A DNA stretch of 64,000 nt, taken from NCBI RefSeq assembly GCF_000835495.1, contig NW_015622545.1, forward strand, positions 1 to 64,000, written 5' to 3'. The stretch's first letter is position 1. Every line of letters begins with the position of its first letter. A model generated the notes under the pieces. It ran no database searches and was not told the DNA's origin. It saw nothing but the letters and a program-made list of their open reading frames with translations. Below, piece after piece: positions 1 through 9,487 of the stretch. The position numbers and the translations under genes are program-made. The stretch is from Cladophialophora immunda (taxonomy: Eukaryota; Ascomycota; Eurotiomycetes; Chaetothyriales; Herpotrichiellaceae).

Positions 1-121
1 CAATGAAGACCCAGTGGTCATAGATCTCTGCCTTAGTCTTGATCATCCAAAGCCATTTAGTCCAGGTATCAGGACCTGTGAGAACAACGGCATTCCGCTT
101 GATCGAGGACTGAGGGTCCAT
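1..121 (-). CDS. Ty1/copia retrotransposon gag, N-terminal fragment (runs off left edge)
   Basis: Reading leftward from an ATG at 119-121, the frame stays open to the window edge, giving about 40 residues. It contains PDTWTKWLWMIKTKAEIYD, which resembles the start of copia-type Gag (UBN2-like region), where a W-x2-W core is followed by a basic helix. The context decides the call: just upstream, at 249-259, is a primer-binding site complementary to initiator tRNA-Met, and beyond it a 590-bp LTR. The capsid, integrase, reverse transcriptase and RNase H portions would lie outside the window to the left, so intactness cannot be judged. The Gag similarity is from memory of the family; the frame and its position relative to PBS and LTR are seen directly. 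Confidence 0.6.
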   Translation of the reverse strand, partial: MDPQSSIKRNAVVLTGPDTWTKWLWMIKTKAEIYDHWVFI

Positions 122-248
122 GGCGTTGCAGGAGGTCTTCAGGTAGGCGTCGACGAGGTCAGAGAGGCAGTGTGTGCCTATACAACAGGTGCAGTTGTAT
201 ACAAGGAATGCAACGTAAATGGCTATCGGCGCGATCTAGAATCGCCCC

Positions 249-259
249 GGGCTCATAAC
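249..259 (-). other. Primer-binding site for half-tRNA initiator Met
   Basis: On the minus strand this reads GTTATGAGCCC, the exact complement of GGGCTCATAAC in the anticodon stem-loop of eukaryotic initiator tRNA-Met. It abuts the LTR edge at 260 with no spacer. Drosophila copia and yeast Ty5 prime reverse transcription from this internal part of tRNA-iMet instead of its 3' end, so the site points to a copia-lineage element of that type. Confidence 0.75.
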
Positions 260-849
260 TGTTGGATTGGCAGGGTCGTGAATAGGTCATGGATTGGTCT
301 GTCTGCCTGTACCTGCCCTCAGGCCAGGTCTGATCGTCTATATACAAAATGCTAGGTGCCAGGAAGACCTCTCCTGAGTCCTGCCATGTCGCAAGACCTC
401 CTGGCACTAGGCGCAATCAGGTAACGCCTGAAGCGCACGTAAAACGGCAACTGTCTCAGGCGCAACAAAATCCAAGTAATATGAAAGATTTGCCTGGGAG
501 TAGGGTTCAGGCCGTTCATACTAAGATTTCGCACTAGCCACGGCGTAACTCTGCTATGCAGTCCGTAAATATGCATTTGCTCGACCACGATGGTCGCGCT
601 CTTAGGTGCATCGTACAGATCTGGGGGTGCACTTAGTATCTCGGCTGACGGGTAAGAGCAATCCGTAATGCCTCTTGCGATACTGATGGATACGTACCAG
701 AATCCGTAACATTTGACACGAAGCCAGTTGGCTCCATATCCGGTGCCGACATTACCGGAGCCAGGATGATTTTAGGTCACCCGGTATGGGGAAACATGAA
801 TACCTCGCTCATCTTTCGGCATTCCCATTGTTTAGCTCTTACCCCAACA
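260..849 (-). mobile_element. 5' LTR of a Ty1/copia retrotransposon
   Basis: The 590-bp segment is bounded by TGTTGG at 260-265 and CCAACA at 844-849, a 6-bp terminal inverted repeat of the usual LTR form (TG...CA). One edge touches the tRNA-iMet primer-binding site, which fixes it as the 5' LTR of an element transcribed leftward. On the transcribed strand a TATATA box lies at 339-344, about 80 nt before the LTR's downstream end. The next five bases outside (850-854, ACTAT) would be one copy of the target duplication; the other copy is outside the window. The right border rests only on the CCAACA match and could be wrong. Short ORFs inside are meaningless. Confidence 0.6.
339..344 (-). promoter_or_regulatory. 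TATA box in LTR
   Basis: TATATA on the leftward-transcribed strand, about 80 nt before the LTR/PBS junction, where a copia LTR promoter would sit. It is placed by position only. Confidence 0.4.
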
Positions 850-937
850 ACTATTAGTTCTTTGAATCCTTACGACTACCTTTGTTGACCTTGGCAAGCT
901 CACTGATCTCCTTTTTTTTTTCATAGTCACTACCAGA

Positions 938-2029
938 ATGTCCAGCCTCAACCTCAAAACCACAAACGGCGCGTTAAGCGGCACATTACGGTATGGCTTC
1001 GTTGGGCTTGGGGTCATGGGTCATGGAATGGTACGCAATATACATGCTAAGATGCCAGCCACGGCGAAATTGGTCGTGTGCGAAATCAATCAAGCAAGGC
1101 TTGAACAGTTTCTCCAGGAGAGCCATTCTTCATACCCTGAGAAGACTGTCGAGGTAGCGAACACACCCATCGAAGTTTGTAACCGGGCAGATATCATCAT
1201 CACGATGCTTCCCAAGTCGATACATGTGGTTGAAACGTTCACGGATGGGACTAGTGGATTTCTCTCTTCAGCATCTCCAGATTCGACAACAAAACACCCA
1301 TCGACAACAGCCGAATCAGTGACCCCTCGCCCACCGTTGGACAAACTCTTTCTCGACTGCTCATCGATAGATGTTGCAACTTCAACAAAAATTGGGAACT
1401 TGGTCGCTTCATATAGTAAAGGATCTTGGAAGTTCGTTGATGCTCCAGTGTCAGGGGGGCCGGCAGGCTCTGAAGCTGGGAACTTGACGTTTATGGTTGG
1501 TCTTGAGCAAGCCGAGAATCCTGAATTGCTTAAGAACACCATATATCCAACCCTTTCAATGATGGGGCCCGTCAATCACATCTATCTGTGTGGTCAGGCC
1601 GGCGCTGGACTCGCTACCAAACAACTTAACAACTACCTCGCCTACGTTGGATACCTTGGACTCTGCGAAGTCATGAATACAGGCACTCGATATGGTTTGG
1701 ACCCTGCCACGTTATCTGCGGTCCTCAACGCCAGTTCGGGAATGAATTGGAACTCGCTTCATCACAATCCTGTCAAAGGTGTGAATCCTACAGCGTCTTC
1801 GGCGAACGACTTCAAAACAGGTTTCACTGTGGAATTAGCCGGAGGTGTTATTGATGATGCTGTGACGTTAATGGAACAGGTTGGTGCCGTGACTGTACTC
1901 GCGAAACCTACAAAGGATGTTTTTACGAAAGCCAGAAACAGTGCGAAGTGCAAAGGTATGGAGGCGAGAAGCGTTTGGAGGCTGTTTTCCGAGAACGAAG
2001 GGAAGGATTTAGTCAACAATACATACTGA
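938..2029 (+). CDS. 3-hydroxyisobutyrate dehydrogenase-like NAD(P)-dependent oxidoreductase
   Basis: This single-exon gene encodes 363 aa of the beta-hydroxyacid dehydrogenase family. Residues 20-31 (GFVGLGVMGHGM) form the Rossmann dinucleotide site, DAPVSGGPAGSEAG is the substrate-binding signature, and the lysine in GLATKQLNNYL is the expected catalytic residue. Family members oxidise 3-hydroxyisobutyrate to methylmalonate semialdehyde in valine catabolism, but paralogues act on other beta-hydroxyacids, so the substrate is not fixed. The start is the first ATG after a T-rich stretch (909-920) and is followed by 18 residues before the Rossmann fold. That leader is short and not strongly basic, so a mitochondrial presequence is not obvious. 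A copia LTR ends about 90 bp upstream and must occupy or displace the promoter. Confidence 0.85.
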   Translation: MSSLNLKTTNGALSGTLRYGFVGLGVMGHGMVRNIHAKMPATAKLVVCEINQARLEQFLQESHSSYPEKTVEVANTPIEVCNRADIIITMLPKSIHVVETFTDGTSGFLSSASPDSTTKHPSTTAESVTPRPPLDKLFLDCSSIDVATSTKIGNLVASYSKGSWKFVDAPVSGGPAGSEAGNLTFMVGLEQAENPELLKNTIYPTLSMMGPVNHIYLCGQAGAGLATKQLNNYLAYVGYLGLCEVMNTGTRYGLDPATLSAVLNASSGMNWNSLHHNPVKGVNPTASSANDFKTGFTVELAGGVIDDAVTLMEQVGAVTVLAKPTKDVFTKARNSAKCKGMEARSVWRLFSENEGKDLVNNTY

Positions 2030-2852
2030 AAAATGTTGAAACTGGTTCCTATAGTAATGACAGAAGGAGGAAAACCTCCTCACTTTATTCAATCAAGAGG
2101 ATATTGTATTGTACTATACATATTGAATAAATGAACGTTGAGTAGGTATGAAGCTTTTCTATGCTTTCACACAACCCGGGCCAAGGCGCTAGACTTTTTA
2201 GCCCCTTTAATGCGTGAGCATAGGGCGGCATCACCCTTAGCCTAGAGGGGGGTGAGCTGGGCGTCGATTTCCCTCGTCTTGGCAAGCATCGCATGGAGTG
2301 GTGTGGCGCCTAAGGGTCTTGGTTACGGGTACTTAGACATCCCGCCCTGCACCACCCGCCATCTCATCGCCGTAAATGTAAACATGTTACTCCCACCGAC
2401 CAGACCTCTCGATAACAGGCTTTAAGCATGTTCTCGCCAACCCATGCAAAAGTACTCAGGAGAAAATCTCAATAACGTCTCTCTGAGGGCGGCCTGATCC
2501 GCAGACGGAGCCGTGATGGCTCACAAGAAGGCCCAACAGCAGGCAAGTCCCTGATCTGAGACGACATCGAGTCTCTACTAACATATAGCAGGAGATGGTC
2601 CAGGTTGGTTCGTGTCCCCTCCATTTCGAATAACCCTCTTGCGTTCTCTGAATTAAGAGTGCTAGCTGACGCGGAGGTGCGCCGTAGATAGATCAGAGTA
2701 TGGATGCGCCATGCACTGAAATTCCGAATGGAACCTTGCTAACGTTCTGAAGACGACCATCTTCGCCGTTCTGGCGAGGAAGGCCATCCACGCCTCGTCA
2801 GACCTCGGGACAGCCAACCAAGGTGTTTGGCGCCTCATATTCCCACGCCGAC
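2030..2852. other. Intergenic, no gene recognised
   Basis: AATAAA at 2126-2131 could be the polyadenylation signal of the preceding gene. The rest shows only short frames without recognisable motifs. Confidence 0.5.
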
Positions 2853-4624
2853 ATGCTCAAGTTTGAGTCATTGTAAGACATTCACGGACAACGAAATCGC
2901 GTGACTGATCGAGTGCGCAGAAACCTGGGACCACATTCGAGGCCAAGGACACCTCCGGCGACATCGGCCCGACGAACATCGCAAACTCCTCCGTCAGACA
3001 GGCCGCACTTCCAGTCCCCAGAACGAAAACCTTACTCAGGCTACACCTCATCCGCATTGGGAGAGAGCTGGGACTTAGCTGGTGGAGGAGACCTTGAAGG
3101 AGACGACGACGATCTGGTTTATGAGGACGATGAAGATGAGTTTGGGCTGCCTAGCCTTGCAAGCATGCGTCGAAAGAGGAGTATAAAGAACAAGGCGCTG
3201 AAAGCCGAGCAAATCGCGTATCCGAGTCTGTCACAAACTACGTCTGCTCCAGCCCTGGCACCATCCCCATTCCCACGCACTGTCAGATCGAACAGTTTCG
3301 ATATTGCGGAAGAGCGGAACCCGCTCTCGTATCCAAGCACAAAGAAAGGAGAAGGCAAGATCTTGAGGCCTCAATACAAAGACATTCTGAGGGACCCAGC
3401 AAACTCGCTTCACCTCATCAACTTCCCTTCCCTGCCGTTGAATGCGACCCCGAAAGAAGCAGAGGCCCATAGCACGCGGATCTCCCGAATCAACAAGTTC
3501 AAGCGAATATTACAAGCGAGTTCTGTGTCTTTGCCAGATTTGCGAGCTGCGGCTTGGTCAGGGATACCCGAAGAGGTGCGCGCTATTACGTGGCAGATTC
3601 TTCTTGGTCATCTGCCAACCAACAGTGAACGACGGGTCGCAACCCTCGAGCGAAAGCGGAAGGAATATCTTGATGCCGTGCAACAAGCTTTCAGTTCAGG
3701 GACAATGGCAAGCAGGAATGCATCGAGCACAGGACTCGCGGGGCTTGCTTCACAGCCATCAGTCAGCACAGGTCGCGGGAGAGGATTGGACGAGGCGATT
3801 TGGCATCAGATCAGCATTGATGTGCCTCGGACGAACCCTCATATACCGCTGTATGGGTTCGAAGCCACACAACGCTCCCTCGAACGCATTCTTTATGTGT
3901 GGGCTATCCGGCATCCAGCAAGCGGATATGTGCAAGGGATCAACGACCTAGCTACGCCCTTCTGGCAAGTCTTTCTCGGCACCTATATCACGGACCTGAA
4001 TATTGAAAGCGGAATGGATCCCGGCCAATTACCGAGGCCGGTCCTCGACGCCGTCGAGGCAGACACGTTTTGGTGCCTGACGAAGCTGCTGGATGGCATC
4101 CAGGACAACTACATCGTCGCGCAGCCTGGCATTCATCGGCAAGTTGCTGCTCTGCGAGACTTGACCACCAGAATCGATTCAGGCCTGGCGAAGCATTTTG
4201 AAAATGAGCACGTGGAATACATGCAATTCAGTTTCAGGTGGATGAACTGCCTGTTAATGCGAGAATTGAGTATCAAGAGCGTTGTTCGCATGTGGGATAC
4301 GTACATGGTAAGATTGGCTCGCTTGATATCACCCAATTTCTGCTGATCCGGATACTCTAGGCCGAAGAGAATGGCTTTTCTCAGTTTCACCTCTATGTGT
4401 GCGCAGCATTTCTCGTTAAGTGGTCCGACAAGTTGATGAAGATGAATTTTCAAGAAATCTTGATGTTCTTGCAAGCATTGCCGACTCGCGAATGGACGGA
4501 AAAGGATATTGAGCTCCTTTTGAGCGAAGCTTTCATTTGGCAGAGCCTGTTCCGCGGCTCAAGGGCGCATCTGCGGACCCAAAATAGCACCGTTCCGATG
4601 GGTTCGCTTGGTCCTTCCACTTAA
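2853..4624 (+). CDS. GYP1: TBC-domain Rab GTPase-activating protein (Gyp1 type)
   Basis: The model is join(2853..2872, 2921..4307, 4361..4624), 556 aa. The last 300 residues are a TBC domain: IWHQISIDVPRTNP carries the arginine finger of the IxxDxxR motif, YVQGINDLATPF the glutamine finger, and after intron 2 comes GFSQFHLYVCAAFLVKWSD. The protein should accelerate GTP hydrolysis by a Rab such as Ypt1 at the Golgi. The N-terminal third is disordered and basic, with an acidic patch. Intron 2 (GTAAGA to CTAG) is secure. Exon 1 is less so: the frame at 2901 begins with GTG, not ATG, so I used a GTAAGA donor at 2873 and GCGCAG acceptor at 2920, which joins ATG at 2853 in frame. The next in-frame ATG (3165) would lose the first part of the disordered region. 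Confidence 0.85.
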
Positions 4625-5530
4625 CCATTTATCCTGCGATCGACTATCCTCTCTTCCTCCATCGGGAATCCGGCCCTCCAGTCGATGTGTCTCCACCAAA
4701 TCGTTTGTCCAGAGGACTTGGGATCCTCATATAGTCACTTCGGATCTCCCTGATCCCGATCTGACAAGACTAGAAGTGGACGCTCGACGTTTCTATAACG
4801 CACCCCCTTGAGCACGAGCTGACGGCAGGTGGAATATCAGGTCGACGACTCCAGTATTTCAGATTCGCGTCGTCTACGCTGATGACAAAGGAGAGGGCCG
4901 ACAAAAATGTGATCGTCTCTACAGTTATCGCGACTTGCCTTTTCGTCAATGCAAAGTGGACACGAGTGCTGTCCCCTCCGCTAGATGGAGCAAGCCATCC
5001 TCGTCATTCAAGGGCCTTATTGGACGGTCTTGCCATTCTCCTCCATGTCAAACAGGGTCTGTCCGAACAGCTGTGTCAAAGTTGCTTGTGGTGTCAGAAA
5101 GTAAGCGCTCGGCTTTACAGATGCTGCGCTTGGATAGCTGTGAGATAAGTCGGCTGGTCCGGGACATTGCGAGATCGGCGTCTGCCGCAAGAGTTCGGAA
5201 AGATAGTGGTACGTAAGAAAAGGAGGGTTGAGATCGCGAGCCCAGGGAAATTCGAAGCCAGACCCAGCCCTCATGCACGGGGCTTGTTTCTTGCCACGCG
5301 GCGCCTATCGCGAGTTTACCAGCATATTGATCGCCAATCTCAGCGCGAATGCCGATGATACTGCTTGCTGTGTCAAGCCTTCAAGGGTTGAGGGGCGACC
5401 TGCTCCAAGGGGACAAAGAGTTCTATGCGGTTTCAGTACATCTGACGTATAAGCCTCGTTCTCCAAGGCACCCTGAGCGGCGCATTGCGGCCAATTTCTC
5501 GAGTCATCTTTTGGTTATCGTGAAGAGCTG
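4625..5530 (+). other. Unassigned broken reading frame downstream of GYP1
   Basis: The frame ending in the stop at 4809-4811 continues after it, in the same frame, to 5216, with natural-looking composition (for example PVFQIRVVYADDKGEGRQK near 4848-4904 and SKRSALQMLRLDSCEISRLV near 5102-5161). A splice-donor-like GTACGTAAG follows at 5210-5218, and further open frames reach about 5530. I recognise no family and found no clean start. It could be an uncalled spliced gene, a decayed gene, or chance. Confidence 0.25.
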
Positions 5531-6759
5531 ACCATGATTCTCATGCATAGAGCTGATTCACCTCTGCCGTAACGTGACGAGGGAAAGAGCATGTTGGTAT
5601 CGCAGACTCATTCGGCGTCCGTTGAAATGTCGGAGTTGAACTCGTCACTGGCCATTCCTTTCCGGAACCCTGGCTAGGGTGGTCTTGAAGTTCTGCAAGA
5701 AAAGGAGAAATACAGCATTAATGGACAACACTATCAATTGGCAACTAGCCAAGAGAGCTTCTAGGATCAACTGACATTCGGTGAATCGTTCCACTTCAAC
5801 AAACGGATGTAGCGTGTTCGATGTTGGCACTGCATAGATTTTTCAACGTAGAAATCGTTGTTCCATAGATGTCGAGATGTGACAACTTGGGAATGTGCTA
5901 CAATGAAGGAGCAGAGCTGGGAAATAGGGGTGCAGGTTGACAAATACTCCCTCGATGCCCTCTATCCCATGCACGAGGCTGACAACTCTACGACAACTTC
6001 GACAAGGCTAAGTAATTCTGGGCACGGTCACGTGGTACGTGAGCAGATCATGTGATCTCCCACTGGGCGCAGTTTTCCGCCAGGCCGAATAAAAAGGCTG
6101 CCTGCGCCTCTTTCTGATTCCGACCACTTCTTCCCCCCATCATCGCCGTCAGCCAGGCGCCTCTGATTCCATCAACCATTCATCCCGACTTCATCCTCGC
6201 CTTCCACATCCACAAGTTCCATGCATTTCACCATAGGATCGGACTGGGTTTGACTGGGCATTTCATTGTGTTCGCTTTATCATCGCTCTCCGCAAACGGC
6301 CGCTTCGACCACGTGCCGGCCCTTCAGACAGGAGTCCTGGAAGGGTTTAAAATCATCGTGACGGAGACTGTCTCCCTGCAATCAGCACTTCTTGTAAAGT
6401 GAAAAGAAAGGAATTTTCCCTGTCAAGAGCTGGCATCATATTCAGGAAAGTGGGACTTTTTGCGTGTCATTGTCGCGAGTGGCAGATCTGCGTTGGCAGT
6501 GCAGTGCAAGAACGACTGGTGAAGGGAACAGGCTCGCCTGAGTTGGACCTCAGTTCTCTCAAGCTGGACTTATTATTCGTTTACTTACAATAACATCTCC
6601 CTTTTGCCCCCCTGTCGCTTTTGACTCTGTATCCCTTGGAATCTATCTACGCCAAAAGTTACCGCACCCTCAACCTGTTGCTCACCTTCAGCTTCATACG
6701 ACAAGCACACACACACTTCCTACTCCGCTGGTCCTGAGCCGCTGCCAGGCGTTGCCACC
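5531..6759 (+). promoter_or_regulatory. Upstream region and probable long leader of MPE1
   Basis: No gene is recognised. An inverted repeat lies at 6028-6042. ATAAAAAGG at about 6087 is followed by a pyrimidine-rich stretch, a common fungal transcription-start arrangement. If it is used, MPE1 would have a 5' leader of more than 600 nt, possibly with an intron. Confidence 0.35.
6028..6042. promoter_or_regulatory. Inverted repeat with CACGTG E-box
   Basis: TCACGT-GGT-ACGTGA: 6-bp arms and a 3-bp spacer; the left arm plus spacer also forms the palindrome CACGTG. Basic helix-loop-helix and Cbf1-like factors bind CACGTG. It lies about 730 bp upstream of the MPE1 start. Confidence 0.4.
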
Positions 6760-8895
6760 ATGGCCTCTTACGTATATTTCAAGTTCAAATCACAAAAAGA
6801 ACCTCAGCGTGTAACCATCGATGGCCCTCATACCGATGTCTGGAACCTGAAACGTGAAATCATCAACATTTCGCGGCTAGGCGATGGCACAGACTTTGAC
6901 CTGAAGATCTACAAGGAGAACAGCAATGAAGGTAAGCTCGCATAGGTCACACAATGCCGACCTGAACTGTCGCTGACGGTTATCTAGAATATACGGATGA
7001 TACCGAGATAATTCCTAAAGATTCGACTGTCCTCGCCCGAAGATTACCTGCCTCAGCGCCCGGGAAAGGGCGTGCTGCTCGTTATGTGTCTGGCAAGCCC
7101 CCAGTCAGTGCAAAGCCCACGACCTCAAGTATCGCGAGCAAGCCTCGCAAGACGGTGGATATGGCCAAGGCAATGACGGAACAAGAGAAGCTGCAAGCTA
7201 TGCTTCAATTCACCGATGCGCAGTGGCAGCAAAAGCAAGAGGAAATGTCACACGAGACCCGTGTCCCGATGCAGGGAAAACCGTTCAATAAAAAAACCAA
7301 TATTCCCGAGGGCGAACCTCCCCACGGCTACATCTGTTATCGCTGTGGCAAAAAAGGTAAGAACTCATCCGTCCATCGTTTGTAGGCTTCGGTCGCTAAC
7401 AGTCCCAGGGCACTGGATTCAGGCCTGTCCCACCAATGACGACGCTTCCTACGACAACAAGAACCGGATCAAACGGACAACTGGAATTCCTCGGTCGATG
7501 CTGAAGAAGATCGACCAAGCAGATATTGACAAGCTCGACGATGCTCAAAGACAAAATCTTATGGTGAACGCCGAGGGAGAGTACGTCTTTGCGCAAGCGG
7601 ATGAGAAGGCATGGAGAAAACACCTGGAACAGGTCAAGGCTGCCGAAGCGGCCCAGAAGAAAGAGCAAATTGGCGACAAGGAGCTGCAAGATCGAGGCTT
7701 GGAATGCTCGATCGACAAGCGCTTGTTTGTAGACCCAATGAAGACACCTTGTTGTGGGAAGACATATTGTCACGTTTGTATCGAAAATGCATTACTTGAA
7801 AACGATCTCACATGCCCTGGCTGTGAGACCGAGAATATCAGCCTCGAGCGTCTTGAGCCAGACGAGGACATGAAGAAGAAAATCAAAGAGTATGAAGCAG
7901 AAAAGGCTGCTGAGAAGCAACGGTCTAGAAGTCCCACGGTGGGTGTCGATTCACCAAAGGCCAAAGACACTCCACGTTCACGTCCAGAGTCTCGAGATGG
8001 CTCTGCAACGCCTCAGTCAGCCACTGGCTCGGCGAGAAAGCGCAGTGCCAGTGAAGTCGACGGAGCAACACCTTCAGGTAGCCTTGCAGCACCAGCCATG
8101 AAGCGACAGAAGTCTGGAGACGCAGTGTCGTCCACACCAAAGGCGGCCGATGCAGAGGTCAACGCCACCAAGGAGAAGACGGAGACTCCGGAGAGTAATA
8201 GCGTGCTGCCTACGGACATGATGCCACCCGACTTGTCTCAAATGCAATCGAGCAACAACATGACCTTGCCCATGATGCCTGGCTTCAACCCGATGATGAT
8301 GAATCCGATGATGATGGGGATGGGCATGCCGGGCATGAGTGGAATGAATGGAATGAATGGAATGAATGGAATGAACGGCATGAACCCGATGAATTTCATG
8401 AACCCCATGATGATGAATGGCATGAATGGCATGACTCCGGAGAATATGGGTAACATGAACATGGGCATGGGCATGAACTTCGCCAATCCAGGTCAAATGC
8501 CCAACTGGAACATGAATATGAACATGAACATGAACCAGAACCAGAATCCCAACACCAACTTGAGCCAGAACCGGCCCAACAACTTCCAATACAACAACAA
8601 TCGCCCCAATCGCAACCCAAACTTCAACCAGCAGTCCAAACCATCGCCACCCCAACAGCCGGCTGGAATGACAGGAGTTCCCACCGGTCCCAAGGCACTG
8701 ATGAACCAGAACCAGAGCCAAAGCCAGAGCCAGGGTTTCTATCCGCCGTCTGGCCCAGCAGGCAATAGGTTTTCCAATCAACAACGGCATGTAGGAAATG
8801 AAGAAGACAATGCGTATATGCGGCAGCCTGTCAATCCGCACCGGCACATCAACCGGAACCGCAAGCCTCGACAGGCAGACTATAGGGAATTATGA
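6760..8895 (+). CDS. MPE1: MPE1/RBBP6-type subunit of the cleavage and polyadenylation factor
   Basis: The model is join(6760..6931, 6988..7356, 7409..8895). Both junctions are in frame: the first gives NEEYTDD, the second completes the zinc knuckle. Domain order is a DWNN ubiquitin-like domain (MASYVYFKFKSQKEPQRV onward, about residues 1-80), a CCHC knuckle (CYRCGKKGHWIQACP), and a U-box/RING-like finger (CSIDKRLFVDPMKTPCCGKTY, then CHVCIENAL and CPGC). A low-complexity tail is very rich in Met, Asn and Gln. This order is diagnostic of Mpe1 in yeast and RBBP6 in animals, which take part in pre-mRNA 3'-end cleavage and polyadenylation in the nucleus. The ATG sits in a strong context (CCACCATGG). 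The long Met-Asn tail is the only unusual part. Confidence 0.93.
8341..8376 (+). repeat. 9-bp tandem repeat in MPE1 coding region
   Basis: Four copies of GGAATGAAT (the last ends in AAC) encode a Gly-Met-Asn tripeptide array within a longer Met/Asn/Gly-rich region. The copy number is likely to vary by slippage. Confidence 0.85.
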
Positions 8896-9487
8896 AGTCA
8901 AATACCGGAAAACAATAAGCTACGACGATTCTCAAAAGTGAATGAAACGTGCCTGAGTTGAAGGACTCGACATATTCGTCCCTTCATTGAGGGTGGCGTT
9001 TGTACACAGAGATTTGGTATTGACTCAAACCTGGGCTACGGCTTCGAAGAGTAAAGGGTCCCATCTTTGAGGACGCCATTCGATTGATGGCCTTGAGGGG
9101 GGGACAGGTTCAATCGTCAAGACGGCGGTATGAGTGACAATCATTGTGTTTTCTGTCGGCTTACTTCGTCCGAAGTCAGCATCATCAACGGAGTGTATAT
9201 CAGTGGCATATGGCGGCTGATCAGCCTTGCCTTCATTCTATGGCAACGAGGCGAGCACTTGCACATAGCCAAATAGTTCTAAGAGAATCCAACTCGCCAT
9301 CTCAGATTTCCTTTTGCCATTCGCTGGTACCGTTTTACCTGCTCTGTTCTGTTTCCCATACCATTGTCCCTGTGATGCCCTGCCTTTTGCCCTCCAGTGT
9401 CTCTATTTCTTCGCCCTCCAGTGCCGATGAGGAGCCATTCTCAGATTATATACTCAGTCTTCTCTCCGGTCCTGAGGATCCTGTTCG
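8896..9487. other. Convergent intergenic region
   Basis: Lies between the 3' ends of MPE1 and the FAD monooxygenase. No coding signal is recognised; both 3' untranslated regions must lie here. Confidence 0.5.

Noticed and set aside
2901..2919. Start of GYP1 at 2901
   Set aside because: The codon is GTG, which is not expected to start translation in a fungal nuclear gene; a spliced ATG at 2853 keeps the frame.
8074..8847. 257-codon antisense ORF opposite the MPE1 tail, rich in His and Ile
   Set aside because: It is the reverse reading of ATG/AAT/GGN repeats. No start context or family.
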